From positions 1-64,000 of the forward strand of contig CCEZ01000012.1 of the NCBI GenBank assembly GCA_000751555.1: a stretch of 64,000 nt of DNA. The letters run 5' to 3'. Below are positions 55,137 to 62,961 of this stretch, in pieces (the stretch's first letter is position 1; every line of letters starts with the position of its first letter). The notes beneath the pieces were generated by a model that made no database searches, had not been told where the DNA came from, and worked only from the letters and a program-made list of their open reading frames with translations. Position numbers and translations under genes: made by a program. Source of the stretch: Anaerosalibacter massiliensis. GTDB lineage: Bacteria > Bacillota > Clostridia > Tissierellales > Sporanaerobacteraceae.

Positions 55137-55758
55137 GGATATCACCTGCTTTTTCTAAAGTACTATATAATAATTCTCCAATTAGATATTTATTTTCCTC
55201 TATTTTCCCCCTAAAGCTTTCATCTATTAAATATTTTTCATTAATATCAGAAACTAAGAATCCTCCAAGTATATTTTCTTTAGGGTTTTTAAAGGAAATT
55301 TTCTTATCCATGTCCTCTCCTATTTTAACTATACTACTGCTAAAATTATATCTATCTTCATCTTTTAAATATAATATTATACTTTCATCTTCTATATTGT
55401 TTAATACCTCTTTTATATCCCTTAATAAATAATCTTCATACTCTTTAGAACAAACAAAATCCTCGGCTTTTTTCTCTAAACCTAGTATAAGATCCTCTAA
55501 TAGTTCTTCCTTTTTATTAAATATCTTTTTCCTTGCCTCTATTATTCTCTGGGAAATTAACTCATCTTTTTTCAACTCCCCATTTCTAACACTTTCCTCT
55601 ATAATTTCATCCTTCTTTTCAAGCAATTTTTTCTCATAATCTTCCAGAAGAACTCTATTCTTTTCCTTGATTTCATCTATTATTTTTGAACCTTGTTCTC
55701 TTTCTTTTTCTAATACTAGTTTGTAAAATATATCTAACTTATCTTCAATGGTAATCAT
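55129..55758 (-). CDS. ntpE: V-type ATPase subunit E
   Basis: A 209-residue peripheral-stalk subunit: long N-terminal coiled coil (EREQGSKIIDEIKEKNRVLL; EKKLLEKKDEIIEESVRNGE) and a C-terminal mixed domain (NPKENILGGFLVSDINEKYL). Overlaps ntpA. Confidence 0.9.
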   Translation of the reverse strand: MITIEDKLDIFYKLVLEKEREQGSKIIDEIKEKNRVLLEDYEKKLLEKKDEIIEESVRNGELKKDELISQRIIEARKKIFNKKEELLEDLILGLEKKAEDFVCSKEYEDYLLRDIKEVLNNIEDESIILYLKDEDRYNFSSSIVKIGEDMDKKISFKNPKENILGGFLVSDINEKYLIDESFRGKIEENKYLIGELLYSTLEKAGDILD

Positions 55759-55770
55759 ACTGCCACCACC

Positions 55771-56076
55771 TTAAATTTTAATACCTATTGAGTCTCTTAT
55801 ATATTTTGTAATAAAATCTTTATCTCTCATTCCATATCTGCTTGGAATAGTAATTATCAATGGAATACTTTCTTTTAACTTTATTTCCAAAACTCTATCT
55901 TTTATTTTGTTAAATATGCCTTCCGTAAGAATTATTATTCCTATATCCTTATCTTCAATAGCTTTGTCTAATTCTTTAATAATTTCTTCTCTTTCTACAG
56001 CTACAATTCCATTCATTCCAGCAAGTCTAAGTCCTACTAGTGTATCCTTATTGTCACTAATTAGAAAAGATTTCAT
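55771..56076 (-). CDS. ntpG: V-type ATPase subunit F (NtpG)
   Basis: A 101-residue Rossmann-like shaft subunit (SDNKDTLVGLRLAGMNGIVA; IGIIILTEGIFNKI; PLIITIPSRYGM) matching subunit F. Sits between ntpK and ntpE. Confidence 0.92.
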   Translation of the reverse strand: MKSFLISDNKDTLVGLRLAGMNGIVAVEREEIIKELDKAIEDKDIGIIILTEGIFNKIKDRVLEIKLKESIPLIITIPSRYGMRDKDFITKYIRDSIGIKI

Positions 56077-56078
56077 TT

Positions 56079-56501
56079 CTACAATCTCCCTAATATAAGT
56101 ATTGATACTATAAGTCCATATATAGCAATACCTTCAGCTAATCCAACAAATATAAGAGTTTTTCCTAATATTCCAGGCTCTTCTGAAACAGCACCTAATG
56201 CAGATGAACCTACTACTCCTACTGCATATCCAGCACCAATTGTAGCTAATCCTGTTGAGAGAGCTGCTGCCATAAGGCCTAATCCTGAAGGCGAAGTAGC
56301 ATTAGTGCCTTGGGCTTGAGAAAAGTTTGGTACAAATATAATAATTGCTGAAACTAATAAAGGTAAAAAAGCATACAAATTAAAACGGAGTGCCTTCTTA
56401 AGTTTACTTTTATTAACTTCTACTCCCTTATATAGAAAATAAATTCCTGTTCCAATAGTCATTAAAACCATAATTGTAGTTGATATCATTATAAAAGTCA
56501 T
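56079..56501 (-). CDS. ntpK: V-type ATPase membrane rotor subunit K
   Basis: A 140-residue rotor subunit. The last two helices (LMAAALSTGLATIGAGYAVG; ILGKTLIFVGLAEGIAIYGL) carry the ion-binding Glu in GLAEGIA and the conserved GxGxxxG face. The first half (two helices, about 5-25 and 40-62) does not repeat this pattern and lacks a carboxylate, so each polypeptide likely has one ion site. Sodium or proton specificity cannot be fixed from this. Confidence 0.92.
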   Translation of the reverse strand: MTFIMISTTIMVLMTIGTGIYFLYKGVEVNKSKLKKALRFNLYAFLPLLVSAIIIFVPNFSQAQGTNATSPSGLGLMAAALSTGLATIGAGYAVGVVGSSALGAVSEEPGILGKTLIFVGLAEGIAIYGLIVSILILGRL

Positions 56502-56512
56502 TTAATTTCCTC

Positions 56513-58468
56513 CTATCGATCAATTTTTATTGGTTTAAATTCAATACCCTCTCCTTCATAGTATCTACTAAATAATTCATAGTATTGTAATCTTAAGCCT
56601 TGTATAAACACTATTAGCCCCTCAAGACCTATGATGATTATATTTCCTAAAACTAAAACTATTACATTGCCTATTTGAGTACCTATCATTTTTCCTATAG
56701 TTTGAAAAGCTATAAATAAACCTACATGAGTAAGAGCAAAAGCACCTACCCTTATAAAAGAAACTGTACCACTAAGCATACTTAAAAGAGTTTCTAAAAT
56801 AGAAAAACTGCTTTCAATATAATAACTTGAAACATCTTCAGTATATAATGGTTTCTTTCCTAAAATTAAATTAGACAATGGCTCTTTTAAAATCATTAAA
56901 GCTATAAAAGCAATAGACAATACTACTCCTACTGTTTTAGGTATAATAGTTCTTTTTAATACTACTTCTCCCAAAAGAAGTAATAATGTAATATAGAACA
57001 TAAAACCTACTACTCCATCTTTTCCAAATAATCCATTTTTTAAATCCTTTCTCTTGATGCTATTTAATATGCTGTATATATAACTTATAAATATTAAAAA
57101 TATTCCTGCCACTATGGCCGCTTTTAAAACTGTATCTATATTTTCAAAAGGTCTAATTAGAAGAGCAGGAATTATGTCCTCAAACCCAAAAAAAGCACCA
57201 TAAAGAGTTCCAAATACCATGGAACTAATTCCCAACCTAGAAATTAAGCTTCCAAATATCTTATTTCCTTTTTTCTTAGAAAGAACATAACCTCCCAGAA
57301 GGAGTATTAAACCTTGACCTAAATCTCCAAACATAGCTCCAAATAAAAGCATATAGGTAATACTTAAAAAGGGAGTTGGATCTAATTCATTATAAGAGGG
57401 AGTTCCATACATTTTAACTAAAGTTTCAAAGGGTTTAAATATTTTATTATTTCTAAGTTTAGTAGGTATTTTAGATTTTGAAATCTCTTCTTCGCTTTTA
57501 AATACAGTAAGTAAACCTTCATATTTAGATAAAATTTCCTCTATCTTATTTTTATCCTTGATTGGTGTCCAAGCTGAAAGGTAGAAAAAATGATCAGAAT
57601 GAGCCATATATTCTTTTGCTTCCTCAATTTTCTCTGCCATTTGAAATTTACCTAGAAACTTTTGAACTTTAACTATGTTTTTTTGCTTCAAATCTTCTAA
57701 TTTACTTTCTACTTCTTCTATCTTCTTTTTAATTTCAACTTTCTTTTTATTAAGATCTCTAACTATTTCATCTGGAGTACCAGAAAATTCTTCAGGAATA
57801 TCTATCCTATTAAAATTTAAAGATTTAAGTATTCTAGTAGTTTCCTCCTCCAAACTAGAAGGATATATAATAAGATATACCTCTCCATTATCTCCACTAC
57901 CTGTATGGAAAACTACTGCAAGTATATTTTCATAATTCTTTTTTAGCTTTAATCTATCTTCCTTTGTTAGAACTCCAAAAACATAATTGAAATATTTTAA
58001 GCTTCTCAAATCCTCAATATGAACTTCTGTATCTTTTAAGTACATGAAATTACTATAAAATTTATCAATCTTACTTAATTCATCTTTCAAATTTAATAAT
58101 TTATTGTACATTGATGTGATTTCTTCATAAATACTTTGGAAAGATTTTATAGAATCCTTAAAATTATAATCTTCTTTTAAGGAATTTTTGTCTAGATAAA
58201 TCTCTCCTTTAAATATCTTGTTTAATTCCTCTACTTTTTTGAGACAGTCTTCATATTCTTCATCTTTAGAAAAAGAAGATATAAAATTTAAATCTACAAT
58301 TTTTTCTACATTTTCATCTTTTACGTTGAACATAAAACTATCTTCTTCTATTTGTGCTAAAGAATTAACTAAGCTAATGTTTTCTAAAAGTATTAAATCT
58401 TTTAATACTTCATCTACAGTTTTTATATCCCCTACAATATTCATCATAGACATTTTTTCAATAGCCAT
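56513..58468 (-). CDS. ntpI: V-type ATPase subunit I (a-type)
   Basis: A 651-residue subunit: N-terminal soluble coiled-coil arm (1-320; KIEEVESKLEDLKQKNIVKV) and C-terminal membrane part with about seven or eight helices, including LLFGAMFGDLGQGLILLLGG and SFIRVGAFALTHVGLFIAFQ that hold the half-channel arginine. Overlaps the ntpC stop (58468) by one base. Confidence 0.93.
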   Translation of the reverse strand: MAIEKMSMMNIVGDIKTVDEVLKDLILLENISLVNSLAQIEEDSFMFNVKDENVEKIVDLNFISSFSKDEEYEDCLKKVEELNKIFKGEIYLDKNSLKEDYNFKDSIKSFQSIYEEITSMYNKLLNLKDELSKIDKFYSNFMYLKDTEVHIEDLRSLKYFNYVFGVLTKEDRLKLKKNYENILAVVFHTGSGDNGEVYLIIYPSSLEEETTRILKSLNFNRIDIPEEFSGTPDEIVRDLNKKKVEIKKKIEEVESKLEDLKQKNIVKVQKFLGKFQMAEKIEEAKEYMAHSDHFFYLSAWTPIKDKNKIEEILSKYEGLLTVFKSEEEISKSKIPTKLRNNKIFKPFETLVKMYGTPSYNELDPTPFLSITYMLLFGAMFGDLGQGLILLLGGYVLSKKKGNKIFGSLISRLGISSMVFGTLYGAFFGFEDIIPALLIRPFENIDTVLKAAIVAGIFLIFISYIYSILNSIKRKDLKNGLFGKDGVVGFMFYITLLLLLGEVVLKRTIIPKTVGVVLSIAFIALMILKEPLSNLILGKKPLYTEDVSSYYIESSFSILETLLSMLSGTVSFIRVGAFALTHVGLFIAFQTIGKMIGTQIGNVIVLVLGNIIIIGLEGLIVFIQGLRLQYYELFSRYYEGEGIEFKPIKIDR

Positions 58469-59457
58469 TATCTAATATCACTTCCTTCAATTTTCCTTAT
58501 GAGATAGTTCTTACCTTCATCAAAAGATATTCCATACTTTATAATTTCTATAGTAGAAAAAAGATCTCTCAATTCATATTCTAATAGATGAATATACGCT
58601 AAAAATACTGTAATATCTAGTTTTCCCTTTTTAAGCATTTCTAAAGATTGAAAATATAAATATCTTTCTATCCTTCTTTCCATATATAAATCTATATTTT
58701 GTTCTGTATCAAATAAAAAGCTATATTTTGAATTTAACACTCTTTTTTTAAACTCTTTTTCATTAGAATAACAAAGAACTTTTATATCATTATATTTGAA
58801 TTCATATCCTTCCTGAATAGTATAATTTATAAGTTCTTCAGGAATTAGATTATAAAATTTTATTCCTCTATAAATCCATTCTAAATTTAATAAATCAATA
58901 TTCTTTCCAAGAAACTCTTTAAATAAAATACTATCTTTTTTATCTAACGCAGTACTATTTTTCTTAAGCAACAAAAAATATAATCTATCTAAATTCATTT
59001 CCATATAGAATAAAATTCTTCTACTATCTTCATTCAAATAAGGCTTTAATATTGGATAATACATAGTATCTTTTAAACTTTTAATAAATGTTTCTAAATC
59101 ACTAGTATCTTCTTCTCTTAACAAATTTCTTAAATTCAATTTCAAATCCTCTATTTCATACCTAATAAATATAGTTTTAAATAATTTTTTATATTCATCT
59201 GTAAAATAATGAATAAGTTTCTTGTGTTGAATTAATATATATTCTTTTAGTAGTTTTTCTAATTCTCTTCTATGAATATCCTTCACATTTATATCTTCTA
59301 AAACTATTTTATAGTTTGTATTTTCCTTTAAATACTGAGCAACTTCAAATACATCTTTCTTATTAAACAGATCTATAAAATGCTCATTTGTAAGAAAGTT
59401 CCCTTTTAAAACCCTTATTTTAGTATTTAGTGCTGCAAATCGTCTCTCATTTCCCAT
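58468..59457 (-). CDS. ntpC: V-type ATPase subunit C
   Basis: A 329-residue adapter between the shaft and the rotor ring. Family marks: ALNTKIRVLKGNFLTNEHFI, LRNLLREEDTSDLETFIKSL, VFLAYIHLLEYELRDLFSTI. Placed between the stalk gene and ntpI. Confidence 0.9.
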   Translation of the reverse strand: MGNERRFAALNTKIRVLKGNFLTNEHFIDLFNKKDVFEVAQYLKENTNYKIVLEDINVKDIHRRELEKLLKEYILIQHKKLIHYFTDEYKKLFKTIFIRYEIEDLKLNLRNLLREEDTSDLETFIKSLKDTMYYPILKPYLNEDSRRILFYMEMNLDRLYFLLLKKNSTALDKKDSILFKEFLGKNIDLLNLEWIYRGIKFYNLIPEELINYTIQEGYEFKYNDIKVLCYSNEKEFKKRVLNSKYSFLFDTEQNIDLYMERRIERYLYFQSLEMLKKGKLDITVFLAYIHLLEYELRDLFSTIEIIKYGISFDEGKNYLIRKIEGSDIR

Positions 59458-59474
59458 GATTTCAGCTCCTTAAA

Positions 59475-59786
59475 TTAGCTCATGAATATTTGATTAAAAA
59501 GTCTATCAATAATTAAATCTCTTTTTTCTTCATAAATTCTTTCAATTTGTTTATATATAGCCATTTCATTCTCTTCAATCTTGTCAGTCTCTTCTTTTGC
59601 ATTTTTCAATATTTCTTCATATATGTTTTTCCCTCTAGATTTAGCTTCACCTATTATTTCCTCTTCCATTTTTGTTGAACTTTTCTCTATCTCTTTAGTA
59701 TTTTCTCTTTTTATAGCTTCAATTTTCTCCTTTACTTTTACAGTTTCATTATCAATATTTATTATTTTTCCTATTATATCTTCCAT
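59475..59786 (-). CDS. V-type ATPase stalk subunit (H/F type)
   Basis: A 103-residue coiled-coil protein (MEDIIGKIINIDNETVKVKE; KNIYEEILKNAKEETDKIEE) of the short stalk type that pairs with E. Start ATG at 59786 after GAGGTGATGT. First gene of the nine-gene operon. Confidence 0.85.
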   Translation of the reverse strand: MEDIIGKIINIDNETVKVKEKIEAIKRENTKEIEKSSTKMEEEIIGEAKSRGKNIYEEILKNAKEETDKIEENEMAIYKQIERIYEEKRDLIIDRLFNQIFMS

Positions 59787-59809
59787 ATACATCACCTCAT
59801 GATTATTTC

Positions 59810-59837
59810 ATTATACTCCTTCAAATTTAGTTGTAAA
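59810..59837 (-). promoter_or_regulatory. Promoter of the V-ATPase operon
   Basis: Minus strand TTTACA (59832-59837), 16-base spacer, TATAAT (59810-59815); transcription would start about 15 bases before the first ribosome site. Confidence 0.6.
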
Positions 59838-59960
59838 TTTTTATTTTGACCATTAATTAATGCTATGAGTCTAATATAATTACCTTAAACTTACTTTTTG
59901 CAATAAATCGTATAATATTAATAAAAATCTTTGATTATCTAGTTATTATTTAATACACAA

Positions 59961-59990
59961 AAAAGCACTCCTTAAAAAAAGAGTGCTTTT
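59961..59990 (-). terminator. Terminator after the EamA gene
   Basis: Minus strand arms AAAAGCACTC/GAGTGCTTTT with a T-run, just beyond the gene stop. Confidence 0.85.
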
Positions 59991-60000
59991 ATCTAAAATA

Positions 60001-60885
60001 TTAATTATTTTTTCTTAAAAAGTTCCATTTAGTTTCAGCTGTAAGTATGGATAGCAATACAATTAAACAGCCTAAAAACAATTTCACAGTAAGTTTATCT
60101 CCTAAGAGTAATACAGAAAATATACTACCAAAAACTGATTCCATACTTAAAATTATAGCTGTGTGAGTAGATGAAGTATATTTTTGAGCTACATTTTGAA
60201 TTCCAAAGGCAATTAATGTACTTACTACGGCTACATACAATATAGAAAATCCTACTTCCTTGCCAAAAGAACCTAATTTAATATTAAATATTAATACTAC
60301 TATAAATGAAAGAATAGCTGCTACTGCAAATTGAACTATAGTTAGTATGATAGGGTCATGATCCTTAGCAAAATATTCTATTGAAATTATATGAAGAGCA
60401 AAAAATACTGCACAGACCATTGTAAGCCCATCTCCTAAATTTATAGAAAGGCCCTCTTCAAGACTTAATAATCCTATACCTATAAGACATAAAATAGCTG
60501 CCACAAACTCATATATATCTGGTTTCTTCTTTGTAATACCCCAGTAGAAAAAAGGAACTATTACTACATAGCTTGCAGTTATAAAAGCTTGTTTACTTAC
60601 AGTAGTATATTTTAAACCAATAGTTTGAGTCAAAAAAGCTAAAAATAAAAAGAATCCTATAATAGCCCCTGCTTTAATATCTTCCTTATTTATTTTTCTA
60701 AATCTTTTCCAAAACACAAAAGCCATTAGTACAGAAGATAATGCAAATCTTAATACAAGTATGTAAACAGGATTGATATAATCTAATGCATTTTTAATAA
60801 CTACAAATGAGCTTCCCCATATTATAGCTACTAAAAGTAAAGACAGATCTGCATATAAACTTTTCTTTTTAGCTAAAATTTTCAT
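60001..60885 (-). CDS. EamA/DMT-family transporter
   Basis: A 294-residue ten-helix membrane protein with two EamA repeats (LLVAIIWGSSFVVIKNALDY; AFGIQNVAQKYTSSTHTAII). Members export amino acids or other metabolites; substrate unknown. AAGGGGG precedes the ATG. It has its own sigma-54 promoter. Confidence 0.88.
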   Translation of the reverse strand: MKILAKKKSLYADLSLLLVAIIWGSSFVVIKNALDYINPVYILVLRFALSSVLMAFVFWKRFRKINKEDIKAGAIIGFFLFLAFLTQTIGLKYTTVSKQAFITASYVVIVPFFYWGITKKKPDIYEFVAAILCLIGIGLLSLEEGLSINLGDGLTMVCAVFFALHIISIEYFAKDHDPIILTIVQFAVAAILSFIVVLIFNIKLGSFGKEVGFSILYVAVVSTLIAFGIQNVAQKYTSSTHTAIILSMESVFGSIFSVLLLGDKLTVKLFLGCLIVLLSILTAETKWNFLRKNN

Positions 60886-60933
60886 TCAATTCCCCCTTAA
60901 TTTAAAATAAATTCATGATATCACCCTATATAG

Positions 60934-60955
60934 TTGCAATATACATGCCTAAATC
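60934..60955 (-). promoter_or_regulatory. Sigma-54 promoter of the EamA gene
   Basis: Minus strand TTTAGGCATGTATATTGCAA with GG and GC exactly ten bases apart, the sigma-54 -24/-12 layout, about 50 bases before the gene start. Nearly identical to the site at 62796. Confidence 0.75.
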
Positions 60956-61173
60956 TTAAGAATTTATATGCTCAAGTAAAATAGCCTTTTCCCTTCAATT
61001 ATATATTATTTTTATATATTAAACCGCAAAATTTTAATCATGATATTTTGTCTTTATATAGATAACTGCAGATTTATTGAGATTCATTTAGGAAATAGCT
61101 GAAAAATTAACCGACAATTTTTAAGCATGTATGCAAATAAATTTGCTTCATCAATAGAAGTTTTTTAAAACTA

Positions 61174-61212
61174 AATATACAGTAGCCTTCTAATAAAAAA
61201 CTACTGTATATT
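61174..61212 (-). terminator. Terminator after nhaC
   Basis: Arms AATATACAGTAG and CTACTGTATATT around a T-rich loop on the minus strand, 35 bases after the stop codon. Confidence 0.55.
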
Positions 61213-61247
61213 AAATATAATCTTTATTATTTTAAAATACTCATTAT

Positions 61248-62681
61248 TTAAGCTTCATCAACTGCTTCTTTTCTTAAATCCTTAACAATTGGCTTATCTT
61301 TATTCAATGGTGCCAATGCAATGCCTAAAAATCCGTATAATGCTGAAACAATAGGAGTAATAAAACCTAAGAAATGGAATCTTCCATATTGGAATGCAGT
61401 TACTCCTAATGTTGTTTTATAAACTCCACCACAAGTAGACCAAGGTACTAATCCTGATGTCAATGTACCAGCATCTTCTAATACTCTGGATAAATTCTTA
61501 GGATGTAAATTTAACTTTTCATAAACTGGTCCATACATTTGTCCTGGTATTACAATAGCCATATATTGATCTGCAGCCATAAAGTTCATTGCTATACAAG
61601 CTACAACATTTGATAAAATAATTGAACCTCTAGTATGACAATGTTTAAGTATTACTTCAAGTATATTATCTAAACATCCTATTTTCTTTATTAACCCGCC
61701 AAAGGCCATAGCACACATTACTAGGGAAATGGTTTCCATCATCTCAAGGAGTCCACCTCTATTTAACAATGTATCTACCATTTCATTCCCAGTAGCTATT
61801 TCAAATCCATAGAATAAATTATATAATATTTTACTTGCACCAGTCCCTTGTGCAAATGCAAATATAATCCCTATAGCTGTTCCTCCTATCATTCCTGGTA
61901 CTGCTGGAACTTTGAATATAATCATCAATATTACTGCTATTGGAGGAATAAATATTAAAGGTGTAATATTAAAATTTGCCTCTAATGTACTTAATATACC
62001 ATTTATTTGAGCTGTATCTACTGTTGTACCTTTATACCCTTGTCCTATTATTCCAAATAAGGCTATAGCTATTAAAAAACTAGGTAAAGTGGTATAAAGC
62101 ATATGTTTTATATGATCAAAGACATTTACTCCTGCAATTCCTGCTGCCAAATTTGTACTATCAGATAATGGTGACATTTTATCTCCAAAAGAAGCACCTG
62201 ATACTACTGCTCCTGCTGTTATAGCTGGAGGAATTCCTAATCCTGCTCCTATACCCATTGCAGCTGTCCCCATAGTTCCTGCTGTACTCCATGCACTTCC
62301 TGTGGAAACAGAAACTACTGCACATATAATAGGAAGTAAAAATAAGAACATGCTTGGAGTAAATAATTGAAGACCATAATAAATCATTCCAGGTACTACT
62401 CCACCAGACATCCACACACCAATAAGACATCCTACTATCATAATAATAAAATTTGCTTGCATAGTCATAGCGTTTGAATCAATCATTGATTGTTCCATTT
62501 CATCCCATGAATAACCTAAATATTTCCCAATAAGTGCAGTAACTATACAAGCTGCTATCAATGGAATTTGCGGTTCGCTTTCTAACCCTACAACTCCTAT
62601 TAGCATGAAACAAACAAGACAAATAAATGGTACGAGAGATAAACCTAATGATGGTTTTTTAACTTTCGTCATATCTTTCAT
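61248..62681 (-). CDS. nhaC: NhaC-family Na+/H+ antiporter-type carrier
   Basis: A 477-residue membrane protein of about 12 helices. Family blocks: SGASFGDKMSPLSDSTNLAA, GLEVPPA-like GLGIPPAITAGAVVSGAS, EDAGTLTSGLVPWSTCGGVY and MNFMAADQYMAIVIPGQMYG. Relatives exchange Na+ for H+ or, in other branches (MleN and amino acid carriers), Na+-lactate for H+-malate; with a RocR-like regulator beside it an amino acid link is possible. AAAGGAG before the ATG. Own sigma-54 promoter. Confidence 0.88.
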   Translation of the reverse strand: MKDMTKVKKPSLGLSLVPFICLVCFMLIGVVGLESEPQIPLIAACIVTALIGKYLGYSWDEMEQSMIDSNAMTMQANFIIMIVGCLIGVWMSGGVVPGMIYYGLQLFTPSMFLFLLPIICAVVSVSTGSAWSTAGTMGTAAMGIGAGLGIPPAITAGAVVSGASFGDKMSPLSDSTNLAAGIAGVNVFDHIKHMLYTTLPSFLIAIALFGIIGQGYKGTTVDTAQINGILSTLEANFNITPLIFIPPIAVILMIIFKVPAVPGMIGGTAIGIIFAFAQGTGASKILYNLFYGFEIATGNEMVDTLLNRGGLLEMMETISLVMCAMAFGGLIKKIGCLDNILEVILKHCHTRGSIILSNVVACIAMNFMAADQYMAIVIPGQMYGPVYEKLNLHPKNLSRVLEDAGTLTSGLVPWSTCGGVYKTTLGVTAFQYGRFHFLGFITPIVSALYGFLGIALAPLNKDKPIVKDLRKEAVDEA

Positions 62682-62795
62682 ATATACTCTCCTTTCCTTT
62701 AGACAAACATTTTAAGTTTTGTATAAAATTTAACTATTTCGATTATTAATTTTTACCACCACCTATATAAACTATAAGAAACCTATATACTATAA

Positions 62796-62817
62796 TTGCA
62801 ATATCCATGCCTAAATC
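62796..62817 (-). promoter_or_regulatory. Sigma-54 promoter of nhaC
   Basis: Minus strand TTTAGGCATGGATATTGCAA with GG-N10-GC spacing, about 100 bases before the nhaC start. Confidence 0.8.
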
Positions 62818-62961
62818 CATTTTTGAAATTTATAATATCAAAATGGCAATACTATCAGCTCTATAGGAGAATACATTTTTGAAACCATAAAATAAATTAT
62901 TATTTCATTGCCAATATATTAACAACTAATGAATTTCTAGCATTTTCCCTATAAAACGTGT

